Origin: Streptomyces sp. ISL-100
GTDB lineage: Bacteria; Actinomycetota; Actinomycetes; Streptomycetales; Streptomycetaceae
Direction of reading: 5' to 3'
Assembly: GCF_018614615.1 (NCBI RefSeq)
Contig: NZ_JAGGOK010000111.1
Span: 1 to 64,000 of the forward strand
DNA: 64,000 bases
The position numbers and the translations under genes are program-made. The notes beneath the pieces are model-generated. The model did no database searches and was not told the origin of the DNA. It saw nothing but the letters and a program-made list of their open reading frames with translations. Below are positions 36,637 through 45,650 of the stretch, one piece after another; positions within the stretch are counted from its first letter, which is position 1; each line of letters opens with the position of its first letter.

Positions 36637-36665
36637 GTTGATCGGACGTTGATCGGACGTTGATC
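36637..36665. promoter_or_regulatory. 11-bp direct repeats before the whiB-like gene
   Basis: GTTGATCGGAC occurs twice in tandem (36637-36647, 36648-36658) with a third partial copy GTTGATC at 36659-36665, ending 22 bp before the ATG of the WhiB-like gene. A period of 11 bp suggests a site for a helix-face protein. The remainder of the 260-bp gap (36426-36636) contains no gene. Confidence 0.45.
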
Positions 36666-36687
36666 CCCGCGGGGCAGCGTGTGCGGC

Positions 36688-36933
36688 ATGCCGATCAACA
36701 TCACTACCGAACGCGAACTCTCCTGGCAGGAGACAGCACTGTGCGCCCAGGCCGGGCCCGAGTTCTTCTTCCCGGCCCCCGGCAGCTCCACCCGCGAGGC
36801 CAAGCAGCTCTGCGGCGCCTGCGAAGGGCGGGTGGCGTGCCTGGAGTACGCGCTCACCAACGACGAGCGGTTCGGCGTCTGGGGTGGACTTTCCGAGAAG
36901 GAGAGACTGCGCCTCAGGCGCGGCACCCGCTGA
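36688..36933 (+). CDS. WhiB-family iron-sulfur transcription factor
   Basis: 81 residues (a GTG at 36679 would add three). Four cysteines for a [4Fe-4S] cluster are present: ALCAQ, then CGACEGRVAC, i.e. C-x2-C-x5-C after the first Cys. The GVWGGLSEKER turn and basic end that bind sigma factor/DNA are also there. WhiB-like proteins control development and redox responses in actinobacteria. This member is close in length to WhiB/WblE-type proteins; I cannot tell which. Tandem 11-bp repeats lie just upstream. Confidence 0.93.
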   Translation: MPINITTERELSWQETALCAQAGPEFFFPAPGSSTREAKQLCGACEGRVACLEYALTNDERFGVWGGLSEKERLRLRRGTR

Positions 36934-37014
36934 CGGGCGCATGCCCACTGGCACGGCGGCCTGGAGCCGTCCATGCTGAGGTCCCCGCACCGTCAGCGAA
37001 TCGGCCAGGGAGAC

Positions 37015-38625
37015 GTGTTGACCAGCAGGCAGGCAACGACCGAGTACGACTACGTCATCGTCGGAGCCGGGTCGGCGGGCTGTGTGCTTGCCGCCCGCCT
37101 CTCCGAGGACCCCACGGTGCGCGTCGCGATCGTCGAGTCGGGCGGCAAGGACCGTAAGACCGAGATACGGATGCCCGCGGCCTTCCCCAAGCTCTTCAAG
37201 ACGCCGTACGACTGGGACTTCAGCACCGCCAAGCAGACCGAGCTCGGCGGCCGCGAGCTGTACTGGCCGCGCGGCCACATGCTGGGCGGCTGTTCGTCGA
37301 TCAACGGCATGATGTGGGTACGCGGCCACCGTGACGACTACGACGCGTGGGGCGAGGCGGCCGGGTCCGAGTGGTCGCACGACGCGATCGTGCCTTACTT
37401 CCGGCGGGCGGAAGGGTGGACCGGTGGCGCGCCCGACGGTTCGGGCCGGCCGTCGGTGTACGGAACCGAGGGGCCGCTGTCCATATCGCCACCGCGCGAC
37501 CCGAATGTGACCACGGCCGCCTTCCTGGCAGCCTGCCGGAGCGCCGGTCTCACGGAGCTGGCGGAACTGAACGTCCCGGATCCCAGCGGCTTCTCCCTGA
37601 CCCCGGTCAACCAGCGGGCCGGCCGGCGCTGGAGTACGGCCGACGGTTACCTGAAGCCGGCCGCGCGCCGCCCGAATCTCGACGTCATCACCGACGTCCG
37701 GGTGCGGCGGCTGGCTTTCGAAGGCACGCGTGTGACGGGGGTGGTGGCGGACGCGGGGAACGTGCTGCGCGCCCGCCGAGAGGTGATCCTCAGCGCGGGT
37801 GCCATCGGCTCCCCGCAGCTGCTGATGCTCTCCGGCATCGGAGACCCGGAGCATCTGCGGGAGACCGGAGTGGAGCTGCGGGCGGCCTCGCCCGACGTGG
37901 GCCGGCATCTTCAGGACCACCTGTCCACGGCGGTGGCGATGCGCTGCCCCCTGCCGGTCACGCTGACCGGCGCGGACACGCTCAGGAACGTGGGCCGCTT
38001 CCTGGTTTCCGGGCGCGGACCGCTCACCTCGAACGTCGGAGAGGCCGTCGCCTTTGTCCGCAGTACGCCGGAACTGGCCGCGCCCGACATCGAGTTGATC
38101 TACGCTCCGGTGCCGTTCGTCCAGCACGGCCTTACGCCGCCGACCGAGCACGGTGTCACCATCGGCGTGATCCTCCTCCAGCCTGCGAGCGAGGGCCGCA
38201 TCACTCTGACCGACGACCAGGCGACTTCGGCGCCCCGCATCGACCCCGGCTATCTGACGGACGCTTCCGACCTGCGCCGGCTGACAGCGGGCGTGCGCCA
38301 GGCCGAAGCCCTCTTCGCGGACAGCGCGTTCGCCCCGTACACGGCGGGCCCGATGGCGCCGTACCCGGGGATCGTCGACGACGAGGCCCTGGCCCAGGCG
38401 GTCCGGGACTCCTGCGAAACGCTCTACCACCCCGTCGGCACCTGCCGGATGGGCACCGACGACGCGTCAGTGACGGATCCCAGGCTGCGCGTGAGGGGCG
38501 TGGAAGGCCTGCGGGTGGTGGACGCCTCGGTGATGCCCCGGATCACGCGGGGACACACGCAGGCCCCCACGGTGGCCATCGCCGAGAAGGCGGCGGAACT
38601 GATCCGTGAGGACGCGCGCGTGTGA
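37015..38625 (+). CDS. GMC-family FAD oxidoreductase (choline dehydrogenase-like)
   Basis: 536 residues. FAD motif YVIVGAGSAGCVLAARLSED, GMC signature 1 (GHMLGGCSSINGMMWVRG), signature 2 (LSAGAIGSPQLLMLSGIG), and the catalytic His region YHPVGTCRMG; the second active-site residue lies in TRGHTQAPTVAIAEKAAELI. Acts on alcohols, e.g. choline or polyols; substrate not known. The start is GTG 37015 or, with better GGGAG spacing, TTG 37018. It ends 21 bp from the convergent chitosanase gene. Confidence 0.9.
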   Translation: MLTSRQATTEYDYVIVGAGSAGCVLAARLSEDPTVRVAIVESGGKDRKTEIRMPAAFPKLFKTPYDWDFSTAKQTELGGRELYWPRGHMLGGCSSINGMMWVRGHRDDYDAWGEAAGSEWSHDAIVPYFRRAEGWTGGAPDGSGRPSVYGTEGPLSISPPRDPNVTTAAFLAACRSAGLTELAELNVPDPSGFSLTPVNQRAGRRWSTADGYLKPAARRPNLDVITDVRVRRLAFEGTRVTGVVADAGNVLRARREVILSAGAIGSPQLLMLSGIGDPEHLRETGVELRAASPDVGRHLQDHLSTAVAMRCPLPVTLTGADTLRNVGRFLVSGRGPLTSNVGEAVAFVRSTPELAAPDIELIYAPVPFVQHGLTPPTEHGVTIGVILLQPASEGRITLTDDQATSAPRIDPGYLTDASDLRRLTAGVRQAEALFADSAFAPYTAGPMAPYPGIVDDEALAQAVRDSCETLYHPVGTCRMGTDDASVTDPRLRVRGVEGLRVVDASVMPRITRGHTQAPTVAIAEKAAELIREDARV

Positions 38626-38646
38626 CGTCGTCGCCGGCGCTCCGGT

Positions 38647-39582
38647 TCAGGAAGCCGGGATGCGGAAGGTCTCGCCGTACATCTGCCACACCAGCGGCGT
38701 CTTGAGGTCCAGGTTGCCGCTGCGCAGGAACACGCGCTGTGCGGTGTCGATGCGCGAGGTGTCCTTGTGCGCCTTCTTCACCTTCATCACCGCACGTCCG
38801 GCGTCCAGGAACGCGTTCAGGTACGCCTGCTCCTTTCCGCCCTCGGCGACCGTCTTCGCGGACTTCATCGCCGCCTCGCGGATGCCGTAGAAGCCCTTGG
38901 GATCGATACCGGGGCCGTGCAGCACCATCGCGTCGTAGTAGATGAACTGGCCGAGCGTGCCGAGGCCGTCCATCTTCGCGATGCGGACGGCCGGCTCGAA
39001 GTAGATCCGGTCCCTCGTCTCGTCCTGTGCCTTGCGGAAAGCCGGGCTCTCGGCGGCCTTCGCCCACGCCGCCCGGAAACCGGGGTCCAGGCCTTCGTGC
39101 GACGCCGTGCCGTCGACCTCGCGGAGAGCGGGCAGGTACCCGGCGAGCGGGTTGTCCGGGTGGTCCTTCGTGTAGCCCTCGACGAGCTGGAGCATGTCGT
39201 TGGTGCCGGAACAGAAGCCGATGACACCGGCGGTGTAGCCGCAGCCGTCGCCGATGTCCTCGATGGAGCCGTACTGTCCGCGCCAGTTCAGGGTGGAGTT
39301 CTCGGCGCTCGCCACGATCTGCGAGGCGATCTCCTTCATTTCGGGAGCCGCGAGGCCGGGCGGCATCTTGGCTATCCGCTCGTCGAGTTCCTTGTGCTCT
39401 CGTTTCTCCTGATCTGTCCGCGGCTCCCGCTGCTTCGGCTGGTACGCCGGCCGGTCCGCGGTCAGGTCCTGACCCTCGGCGGGGGCGTCCGAAACAAGAA
39501 CGTCCGAACCGCCGCCGAAGATGATGGAGGCGGCGATGGCGAGCGGTGCGCCAACGAGCGCGAGACGGGTCAGTGGTTTCAC
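38647..39582 (-). CDS. GH46 chitosanase
   Basis: 311 residues, secreted (signal anchor/peptide at 1-35, then a disordered linker). The catalytic domain matches GH46: IASQIVASAENSTLNWRGQY with Glu94 as general acid, IEDIGDG with Asp112 as second carboxylate, then AGVIGFCSGTNDMLQL. It hydrolyses chitosan from fungal walls. GTG at 39582 gives the signal peptide; upstream in-frame codons would not. Divergent from the HEAT-repeat gene. Confidence 0.93.
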   Translation of the reverse strand: MKPLTRLALVGAPLAIAASIIFGGGSDVLVSDAPAEGQDLTADRPAYQPKQREPRTDQEKREHKELDERIAKMPPGLAAPEMKEIASQIVASAENSTLNWRGQYGSIEDIGDGCGYTAGVIGFCSGTNDMLQLVEGYTKDHPDNPLAGYLPALREVDGTASHEGLDPGFRAAWAKAAESPAFRKAQDETRDRIYFEPAVRIAKMDGLGTLGQFIYYDAMVLHGPGIDPKGFYGIREAAMKSAKTVAEGGKEQAYLNAFLDAGRAVMKVKKAHKDTSRIDTAQRVFLRSGNLDLKTPLVWQMYGETFRIPAS

Positions 39583-39676
39583 GCCGCACAGCGTACGGGG
39601 CACATGTTCGAGTGGTACGCGGCGCTCCCCTCGAAACTCAGTGGGGGCGGCCGTCCCCGCCAGGGACAATCTCCCC

Positions 39677-40623
39677 ATGGTTCATCCTCCGCAGCGCCAG
39701 GCCGACCGACTGCTCGACGCGCTTGACCCGCTGCCGTACCCGCTGCGCATGCGCCAACTGGCCGGTCGGGCAAGGCAGCTGGCTGCCGAAGGTACGCTCC
39801 GGCCGGTCCTGGAGGAGCTCGACGGGCGCGGGCCGTACGAGCGGGGGATCGCCGCCGTCGCGGCCGCCGTCGGACGTGACGCCGACTGGGTCGCCGCACG
39901 GCTGGCAGACCCGGACGACTTTGTACGCGGCCAGGCCCTGCGGGTGGCGGGCAGGCTCGGCGTACCCGACGCGGCGTACGAGGCGGCGCTGGACGACGCG
40001 CCCGCCGCCGTACGCCACCAGCTAGTGCGCGCGATGGTCAGGGACGGCCGGACCGCCCTCGCGGAACGCATGGTCGATGCCGTACGCGACACCTGGGGCG
40101 ACGCCGAGGCCGTGCGGCTGTTGCCGATCTGCGGCCACGAGACGGTGGCACGGCTGCTGCCCGCCCTGTTCCACGCCGTACACAGCTGGAAGGCGCTCGG
40201 CGCCCGCCACCCCGCCCTGGTGCTCGACGCCGCCGAAGGCGAGCTCGCCGCGCTGCCCGAGGCCCTGCGTGACGGCTGGTGGCAGCGGAACGCCCACGCG
40301 GTGGCGTCCGCGCTGGACGCCGAACCGCTGCGCGTGCTCGGACTCCTCGGCCGGTACGCACCCACCGCGCTGCCTCTCGCGCTGCGCGGCCGCCTCGGCG
40401 CCCTGGCCGCCGCGGACCCCGCGGGTGTGGTGCGGCTGCTCCTCGGGCCAGGGGGATACGCGATCCGCCGCAGCGGGGCCCTGCGCCGCAGTGTTCTCTG
40501 CCGCCTCGCACGGAACGCCCCACAGCAGGTGGTGGTCGAGCTCGGGCGGGCCATGGGGCAGTACACCCGCGACGTCGCCCGGCTCGCCATGGCTCTGCCC
40601 CCGGCGGAGCGAGGGCCCTTCTG
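39677..40623 (+). pseudogene. 5' part of HEAT-repeat-like protein, interrupted by Tn3 element
   Basis: Encodes the first 315 residues of a helical-repeat protein (for example VAARLADPDDFVRGQALRVA and AAYEAALDDAPAAVRHQLVR). The frame then enters the transposon's left end and stops at 40678 after 18 foreign codons. Joined to 47830-50287 after removing the element and one TTCTG copy, it gives a single frame of 1,134 residues across GPFW|ASVAEG. So the gene was intact before insertion, and the truncated protein is probably non-functional. The intact family appears to be a large Streptomyces protein of unknown function. Confidence 0.85.
40619..40623. repeat. left 5-bp target-site duplication
   Basis: TTCTG directly before the left terminal inverted repeat; the same five bases follow the right repeat. 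Five-bp duplications are characteristic of the Tn3 family. Confidence 0.9.
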
Positions 40624-40672
40624 GGGGTCCAGCCCAGGTAAGCCCAAAACACGCACCGAGATGATCTTGAAG
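40624..40672 (+). repeat. left terminal inverted repeat, 49 bp
   Basis: Starts GGGGTCCAGCCCAGG and ends GATGATCTTGAAG. It matches the reverse complement of 47776-47824 at 48 of 49 positions, differing at position 33 (C here, A at the right). Confidence 0.93.
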
Positions 40673-40846
40673 CCCTGACCGGCTCTCCTGACCCTCTGGG
40701 GCGAGCATTCAATATCACCGGATGGCGCTGCTGTCCCGGGTATGGACCTTTCAGTCTGCTGTGGATCATCTGGTCAGGACGATGCCCCTGTGGGCCATGT
40801 GGCGCCCGCGTTCGTTGTTGGCATCGGGCTTTGTGGGGCTTTCGGG

Positions 40847-43800
40847 ATGACGTCGATCGAGCGGACCGCGTATCCGCGTTTCAAGCGGCTGATCACCGCG
40901 CGTGAGCTGCACCTGTTCTTCTCGCCGAGCCGCGAGGAGGTGGAGTGGGCGGCAGGACAGACAGACTCGGACGGGCATCAGCTCGCGTTGCTGTTGGCGC
41001 TGAAGTCCTATCAGCGGATGGGGTGTTTCCCGAAGCTGGTGGAGATCCCGGACATGGTGGTGGACTTTGTGCGGCGGGCGGTGGAGCTGCCGGAGGGAAC
41101 GCTGCCGGGGTACGCGTCGGAGCGTACGGCGGCCCAGCACCGGACGTGGGTGCGCCGGCGGACGGGTGTGCACTACGACAAGGCGAAGGCCCGGAAGATC
41201 GCCGAGGCGACGATCCGGGTGGAGGCAGCGGCGAAGAACAATCCGGCGGACCTGATCAACATCGCGCTGGAGAAGCTGGTCGAGGCCGGGCTGGAGCTGC
41301 TGGCGTTCTCCACGCTGGACGCGATGGCCTCGAAGGTCCGCGGGGAGGTGAACACGGCGATCTGCGGTGGCATCCACGACCGGATGAGCGAGCCGGAACG
41401 GGCGGCTGCGCTGCGGTTGCTGAACGTCAAGGGGTTGGACGGCAAGACGTCCTACAACCGGCTCAAGCTGGCGGCCCAGCGCCCGAGCTGGTCGAACTTC
41501 CGCAGGCAGAAGGACCACCTCCAGTGGGTTGACGAGCTCGGTGATACCGGGGTGTGGCTGGAGGGTGTTGCCTCGGGGAAGATCACCGACTTCGCCGGGG
41601 AAGCGGACGCCGCCGACGCGGCGGTGCTGCGCGACTACACCCTGGTCAAGCGGACCGCGCTGATCGCGTGCCTGGCGCACAAGGCGCGGATGCGGGCCCG
41701 CGACGACCTGACCACGATGTTCTGCAAGCGCCTCGCGGGCAAGGTGAAGAAGGCCAAGGACGAGCTGGAGGACATCCGCAAGCACCAGCAGGCCATCGTC
41801 GAGGCGCTGGTGGGCAACTACCGTGCCCTGCTCCAGCAGGTCGATGAAACCGGCCCCGCCCAGTCCGCTCAGGTCAAGGCCGCGCGGATGACCGCCGAGG
41901 CGGTCAGCGCCCTCACAGACCTGGACGAGGACGCGGATGCGGCGGAGGTGGTGCGGCGCCTCGGCGGAAAGGTCTCGCCCGCGCTCCTCGCGCTGGTCGG
42001 TGGGTTGCGGGTGCAGGCCGGCGGACTGGGTGCGGTGACGCGGGCGGTGGACTCCTTCGGCGGGTTCGCCGAGCAGTACGCGCAGATCGAGAAAGTCTCC
42101 GCCCACCACGGCGACAACTGGGAGATCCTGCTGTACGGGCAGATCGGCCGGGACCGGGCGACGATGTTCGAGCTGACCGACGTGCTGGAGCTGACCGCCA
42201 CGAGCGAGGACGAGCGGGTGCTGGCCGCGCTCGCACACGCCAAGCGGCACCAGAGCGCCCGCGGCGACTACATCCCCGCCCTTGATGAACAGGGCCGACG
42301 GGTGGATGTCTCCTTCGCCACCCAGAACTGGCGGAAGGCCATTACGGACAGGAGCCGGCCGGGCCAGTTCGTGCGCCGCCACTTCGAGGCGATGGTCTTC
42401 TGCAATCTCGCCGAGGAACTGCGGACCGGCGACGTCGCGGTGGAAGGGTCGGAGGAGTACGCGGACTGGAGCAAGAAGCTGCTGCCGTGGGAGGCGGTGG
42501 AGGAGAAGCTGGACGACTACCTGGTCGAGGTGGGGCTGAAGGAGGCCGGGGACGACACGCCGTTCGACGCTGCCGTGTTCGTCGCGCAGCTGAAGGACAA
42601 GCTCACCGCCGCTGCGGCTGCGGCGGATGCCGGGTATCCGGACAACGAGGACTTGTTCATCGATCCCAGTACGGGTGTCCCGTCGCTCAAGCGGCGGCGG
42701 GCGGAGGGTCAGCGGGCCTCGGCGGAGAAGCTGGAGCAGGAGATCAAGGCACGGCTGCCGGAACGCTCGCTGCTGGGCATCCTGGCCCGTACCGCGTTCT
42801 GGATCGAGTGGTGGCGCCGTTTCGGCCCGGCCTCGGGGAGTGATCCGAAGCTGACCGATCCGTTCGGCAGGTACGTGATCACCACGTTCGTGAAGGGCAC
42901 CAACATGGGCCCGACCGAAGCCGCCCGCCACATCCCCGGGGTGACCGCTCATGAGCTGTCGCTGGCGGCGAACCGGCACTTCAACATCGCCAAGCTGAAC
43001 GAGGCGATCACGGACGTGGTGAACGCGCACGCCCGCCTGGACATGTCGCGGGCCTGGGGCGATGGGACCACCGCGGCGGCCGACGGCACCCACATGGACA
43101 CCTACCTCAACAACCTCCTGGCGGAGACGTCTATCCGGTACGGACTGCCGGGCGGCATCGCCTACCATCACATTTCCGACACCTATATTGCGCTGTTCAC
43201 GCATTTCATTCCGTGCGGGGTGTGGGAGGCGGTCTACATCATCGAGGGGCTGCTGAAGAACGCCTCGGAGATTAAGCCGACCACGATTCACGCGGATACG
43301 CAGGGCCAGAGCTTCCCGGTGTTCAGTTTGGCGCATTTGCTGGGCTTTGAGCTGATGCCCAGGATTCGGAACTGGAAGGACCTGAACTTCTACCGGCCCA
43401 CCCGCAGTGTGGAGTACCAGCATATCGACGCGCTGTTCGGCGAGGCGGGCAAGAACGTCATCAACTGGGACACCATCGCCTATCACTTCAAGGATCTGAT
43501 GCGGGTGGCGATCTCCGTGCGGGAGGGTGCCGTCTCCTCCACGCTGCTGCTGCGTCGCCTGCGTTCGGGCTCCCGGAAGAACGCCACCTACACGGCGTTC
43601 CGTGAGGTCGGACGTGTGATCCGTACCGTCCAGCTGCTGAAGTATCTCTCGGACCCGTCCATGCGCCGGCGGGTGACGGCGGCGACGAACAAGGTCGAGG
43701 CGTACAACGGGTTCTCTGAGTGGCTGCATTTCGGCAACCGCGGCGTCATCGCCGACAATGATCCGGTCGAGCAGGAGAAGGCGATGAAGTTCAATTCCCT

Positions 43801-44044
43801 GCTCACGAACGCCGTGATTTTCCACAACACGCTGGATATCGCCGAGATCGTGCGCGAACTCCAGGCGGAAGGGTGGCCAATCGAGCCTGAAGACCTCGCG
43901 GAGATCTCCCCCTACCTGACCGAGCACATCATGCGGTTCGGCGAGTACTCCACTCACGAACTGGGCATCGTCCCCGACGCGTATGAACCGAAACTGGACG
44001 TGGACTTCACCAAACTGCGCGACGACTTCGACGAAGCCGCCTGA
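40847..44044 (+). CDS. tnpA: Tn3-family transposase
   Basis: 1,065 residues from ATG 40847 (upstream in-frame codons extend to 40742 but lack a ribosome site). N-terminal DUF4158-like DNA-binding part starting YPRFKRLITARELHLFF, then the DDE_Tnp_Tn3 catalytic region with Asp746 (ADGTHMD), Asp817 (IHADTQGQS) and a Glu at about 975 (NDPVEQEKAMKFNSL). All three acids are present, so the enzyme may be active. It makes cointegrates by replicative transposition, to be resolved by the resolvase at 46761. A strong hairpin follows it. Confidence 0.95.
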   Translation: MTSIERTAYPRFKRLITARELHLFFSPSREEVEWAAGQTDSDGHQLALLLALKSYQRMGCFPKLVEIPDMVVDFVRRAVELPEGTLPGYASERTAAQHRTWVRRRTGVHYDKAKARKIAEATIRVEAAAKNNPADLINIALEKLVEAGLELLAFSTLDAMASKVRGEVNTAICGGIHDRMSEPERAAALRLLNVKGLDGKTSYNRLKLAAQRPSWSNFRRQKDHLQWVDELGDTGVWLEGVASGKITDFAGEADAADAAVLRDYTLVKRTALIACLAHKARMRARDDLTTMFCKRLAGKVKKAKDELEDIRKHQQAIVEALVGNYRALLQQVDETGPAQSAQVKAARMTAEAVSALTDLDEDADAAEVVRRLGGKVSPALLALVGGLRVQAGGLGAVTRAVDSFGGFAEQYAQIEKVSAHHGDNWEILLYGQIGRDRATMFELTDVLELTATSEDERVLAALAHAKRHQSARGDYIPALDEQGRRVDVSFATQNWRKAITDRSRPGQFVRRHFEAMVFCNLAEELRTGDVAVEGSEEYADWSKKLLPWEAVEEKLDDYLVEVGLKEAGDDTPFDAAVFVAQLKDKLTAAAAAADAGYPDNEDLFIDPSTGVPSLKRRRAEGQRASAEKLEQEIKARLPERSLLGILARTAFWIEWWRRFGPASGSDPKLTDPFGRYVITTFVKGTNMGPTEAARHIPGVTAHELSLAANRHFNIAKLNEAITDVVNAHARLDMSRAWGDGTTAAADGTHMDTYLNNLLAETSIRYGLPGGIAYHHISDTYIALFTHFIPCGVWEAVYIIEGLLKNASEIKPTTIHADTQGQSFPVFSLAHLLGFELMPRIRNWKDLNFYRPTRSVEYQHIDALFGEAGKNVINWDTIAYHFKDLMRVAISVREGAVSSTLLLRRLRSGSRKNATYTAFREVGRVIRTVQLLKYLSDPSMRRRVTAATNKVEAYNGFSEWLHFGNRGVIADNDPVEQEKAMKFNSLLTNAVIFHNTLDIAEIVRELQAEGWPIEPEDLAEISPYLTEHIMRFGEYSTHELGIVPDAYEPKLDVDFTKLRDDFDEAA

Positions 44045-44082
44045 CCGGGACCCGCACAGCCCGCCTCACGACACGACATAAA

Positions 44083-44113
44083 GTCGTCCGGCTGGGAAGC
44101 CCAGCCGGGCGAC
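44083..44113 (+). terminator. hairpin after tnpA
   Basis: GTCG, then CCGGCTGGG, loop AAG, CCCAGCCGG and CGAC: a nine-pair GC stem extended by four more pairs across one T-G step. It sits 39 bp after the tnpA stop. There is no T-run, as usual for high-GC actinobacteria. Confidence 0.75.
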
Positions 44114-44159
44114 CCGTCCGAACTCTGCTCACCACGCGTCATTAATCAGTCACCGGTGA

Positions 44160-44814
44160 TCAGCGATCGCGTGGTGTGACGTCCCGTGGCCGTCCGGCGG
44201 ACGTCGTGTCGCCTTGGTGTGTTCCGAGCCCGTGGGTCAGTAGGACGCTGAGGGGCCATCGAAAGGCACCCGGATGTGTTGCTCCGAGCACGTGAATCAG
44301 TCGGGCGTAGGTCAGGCCGGGGCTGTAGCGCTGGGTCTGGTTGCCCGAGGTGCAGACGATCAGCGTGTCCTGCGCCGTCAGGCCCAGGCTGGTTCCGGTC
44401 TGGGCGTTGAGGCCGGTGGTGGCACAGGCGGTCTGGTCGGTGGCGATGAGTTGTTCGGTGTACTCCATACGGCCGGGGTGGATGATCGATCCGCCGGTGG
44501 TGTCAGCGGTGGTCGCGGCGACGTTGTTGCCGTTGACGCGGGTGATGACAGCGGGATCGTCGGCATCCAGACCCACGACGGTGTTGCCGATGACGGACCC
44601 GTCCGAACGGTGCCAGGTCCAGGTGAACTTGCCGGTGGAGTTCCCGCCGAGACACGACAGCACCCCGTTGCCGGAGTAGACGTAGGTTCCGTAGGACAGG
44701 CCGGGCACGTCGGAGACGCAGGTACCCACCGTGCCGGTCTCCTGGACCGCGGTCTGATGGGGGTCAGGTGATCGGCAGCAGGAGTGCGAACGTGCGGAGA
44801 GCAGGGGGTGACAT
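44160..44814 (-). pseudogene. secreted Cys-containing cargo protein with frameshift in the signal region
   Basis: GGAGG 8 nt before the ATG at 44814 starts MSPPALRTFALLLPIT, a plausible signal peptide, then a stop. The mature sequence continues in another frame without a start (TAVQETGTVGTCVSDVPGLS, SGNGVLSCLGGNSTGKFTWT). So one indel near 44766-44775 breaks the gene. Two later cysteines occur in LIVCTSGNQTQRYSPGLT and ATDQTACATTGL. The segment GNGVLSCLGG...G..F...DGS resembles GSGSLSCTGG...G..RFDYNDGS in the neighbouring cargo protein, so the two are probably related. The C-terminal end may itself be out of frame. Function unknown. Confidence 0.55.
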
Positions 44815-45077
44815 GGTGTGTTCCTCCGTGATTCGACGGGGGCAGAGGATGGTCGTACGTAGTTCTGATTCCCGGTGCTGAGTAGCCTTGAGTTCTACGC
44901 CGCTGGCGTGGCGTCCAGGGGATGGCGCCGAGCGGGCCAGGGAGAGGAGCTGTCGGGCTTGTGGCGACCGGCTGAGGCCGGGTTCATGGCCTGACGCCTT
45001 GTTCTGTGCGGAGAACGCGCTGCGGCCCAATGAGCCGCAGCGCGCCATGTGCTTGGCTGACCTGTCGCTCGTCGGGG

Positions 45078-45650
45078 TCAGTTACCGGCCAGCCCGGTGA
45101 AGTCGATGTTCACGGGTCCGGAAGTACTGTCCAGACCCTCCTGGGGATTGGCGCAGTCGAACGGGGTGGTGGTGGTGCCGACGTATTCTCCTACGACAGT
45201 GTCGCCCTGGAACTGTCCGCCGGTGACAGTGCCTCGGATGGCGGTGACGATCTCTCCGCCGGGACGGGCGCTGAGGAGGAACTCGCCCTTGACCGTACTG
45301 GAGCTGCCGTCGTTGTAGTCGAAGCGGGCTGTTCCTTCGGCCTGGCCGCCGGTGCAGCTGAGTGAACCGGAGCCCTGGATGTCGACCTGCGCGTTGGTGA
45401 TATTCGGGTTGGTCGAAGAGGCGCAGGTCAGGCCGCCTGTTCCGTGCAGGGTCGCGTTCTGCGGCGTGAACAGCAGGTGAGGGCTGTACTCGAACCGCAT
45501 GGTGCCGTTGCAGTGCAGGTCCAGGACACCGGCGGAGCTTGCCCGGGGGGAGCCGGCTGGCGCATCCACGGCGCCGGACACGCCTACCGACCCGGCCAGC
45601 AGCGCAGCGGCGGCCAGCGCGGTCAGGGAAATGCGAGTGGAACGAATCAC
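45078..45650 (-). CDS. secreted Cys-containing cargo protein of Tn3 element
   Basis: 190 residues. GTG at 45650 with GAGGAG 7 nt before it; classical signal peptide (RISLTALAAAALLAGSVGVS) cleaved near AVDAP. The mature part is beta-rich, Gly/Thr/Ser-rich, with four cysteines (LHCNG, LTCAS, LSCTG, FDCAN) that could form two disulfides, and the motif MRFEYSPHLLFTPQ. I know similar small secreted proteins in Streptomyces but none with a function. Being on a transposon, it is cargo with a likely benefit to the host, but its nature is unknown. 263 gene-free bases separate it from the broken paralogue. Confidence 0.75.
   Translation of the reverse strand: MIRSTRISLTALAAAALLAGSVGVSGAVDAPAGSPRASSAGVLDLHCNGTMRFEYSPHLLFTPQNATLHGTGGLTCASSTNPNITNAQVDIQGSGSLSCTGGQAEGTARFDYNDGSSSTVKGEFLLSARPGGEIVTAIRGTVTGGQFQGDTVVGEYVGTTTTPFDCANPQEGLDSTSGPVNIDFTGLAGN

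Noticed and set aside
40766..43957. 1,063-codon antisense frame over the transposase gene
   Set aside because: It mirrors tnpA; its composition (Arg/Leu/His-rich without domains) is typical of shadow frames.
44217..44308. Two imperfect ~30-bp direct repeats (TGTGTT...CCGAGC...CAGT) near the end of the broken cargo gene
   Set aside because: They also read as a protein repeat (LLTHGLGTHQG / LIHVLGATHPG), so a recombination-site reading is not needed.
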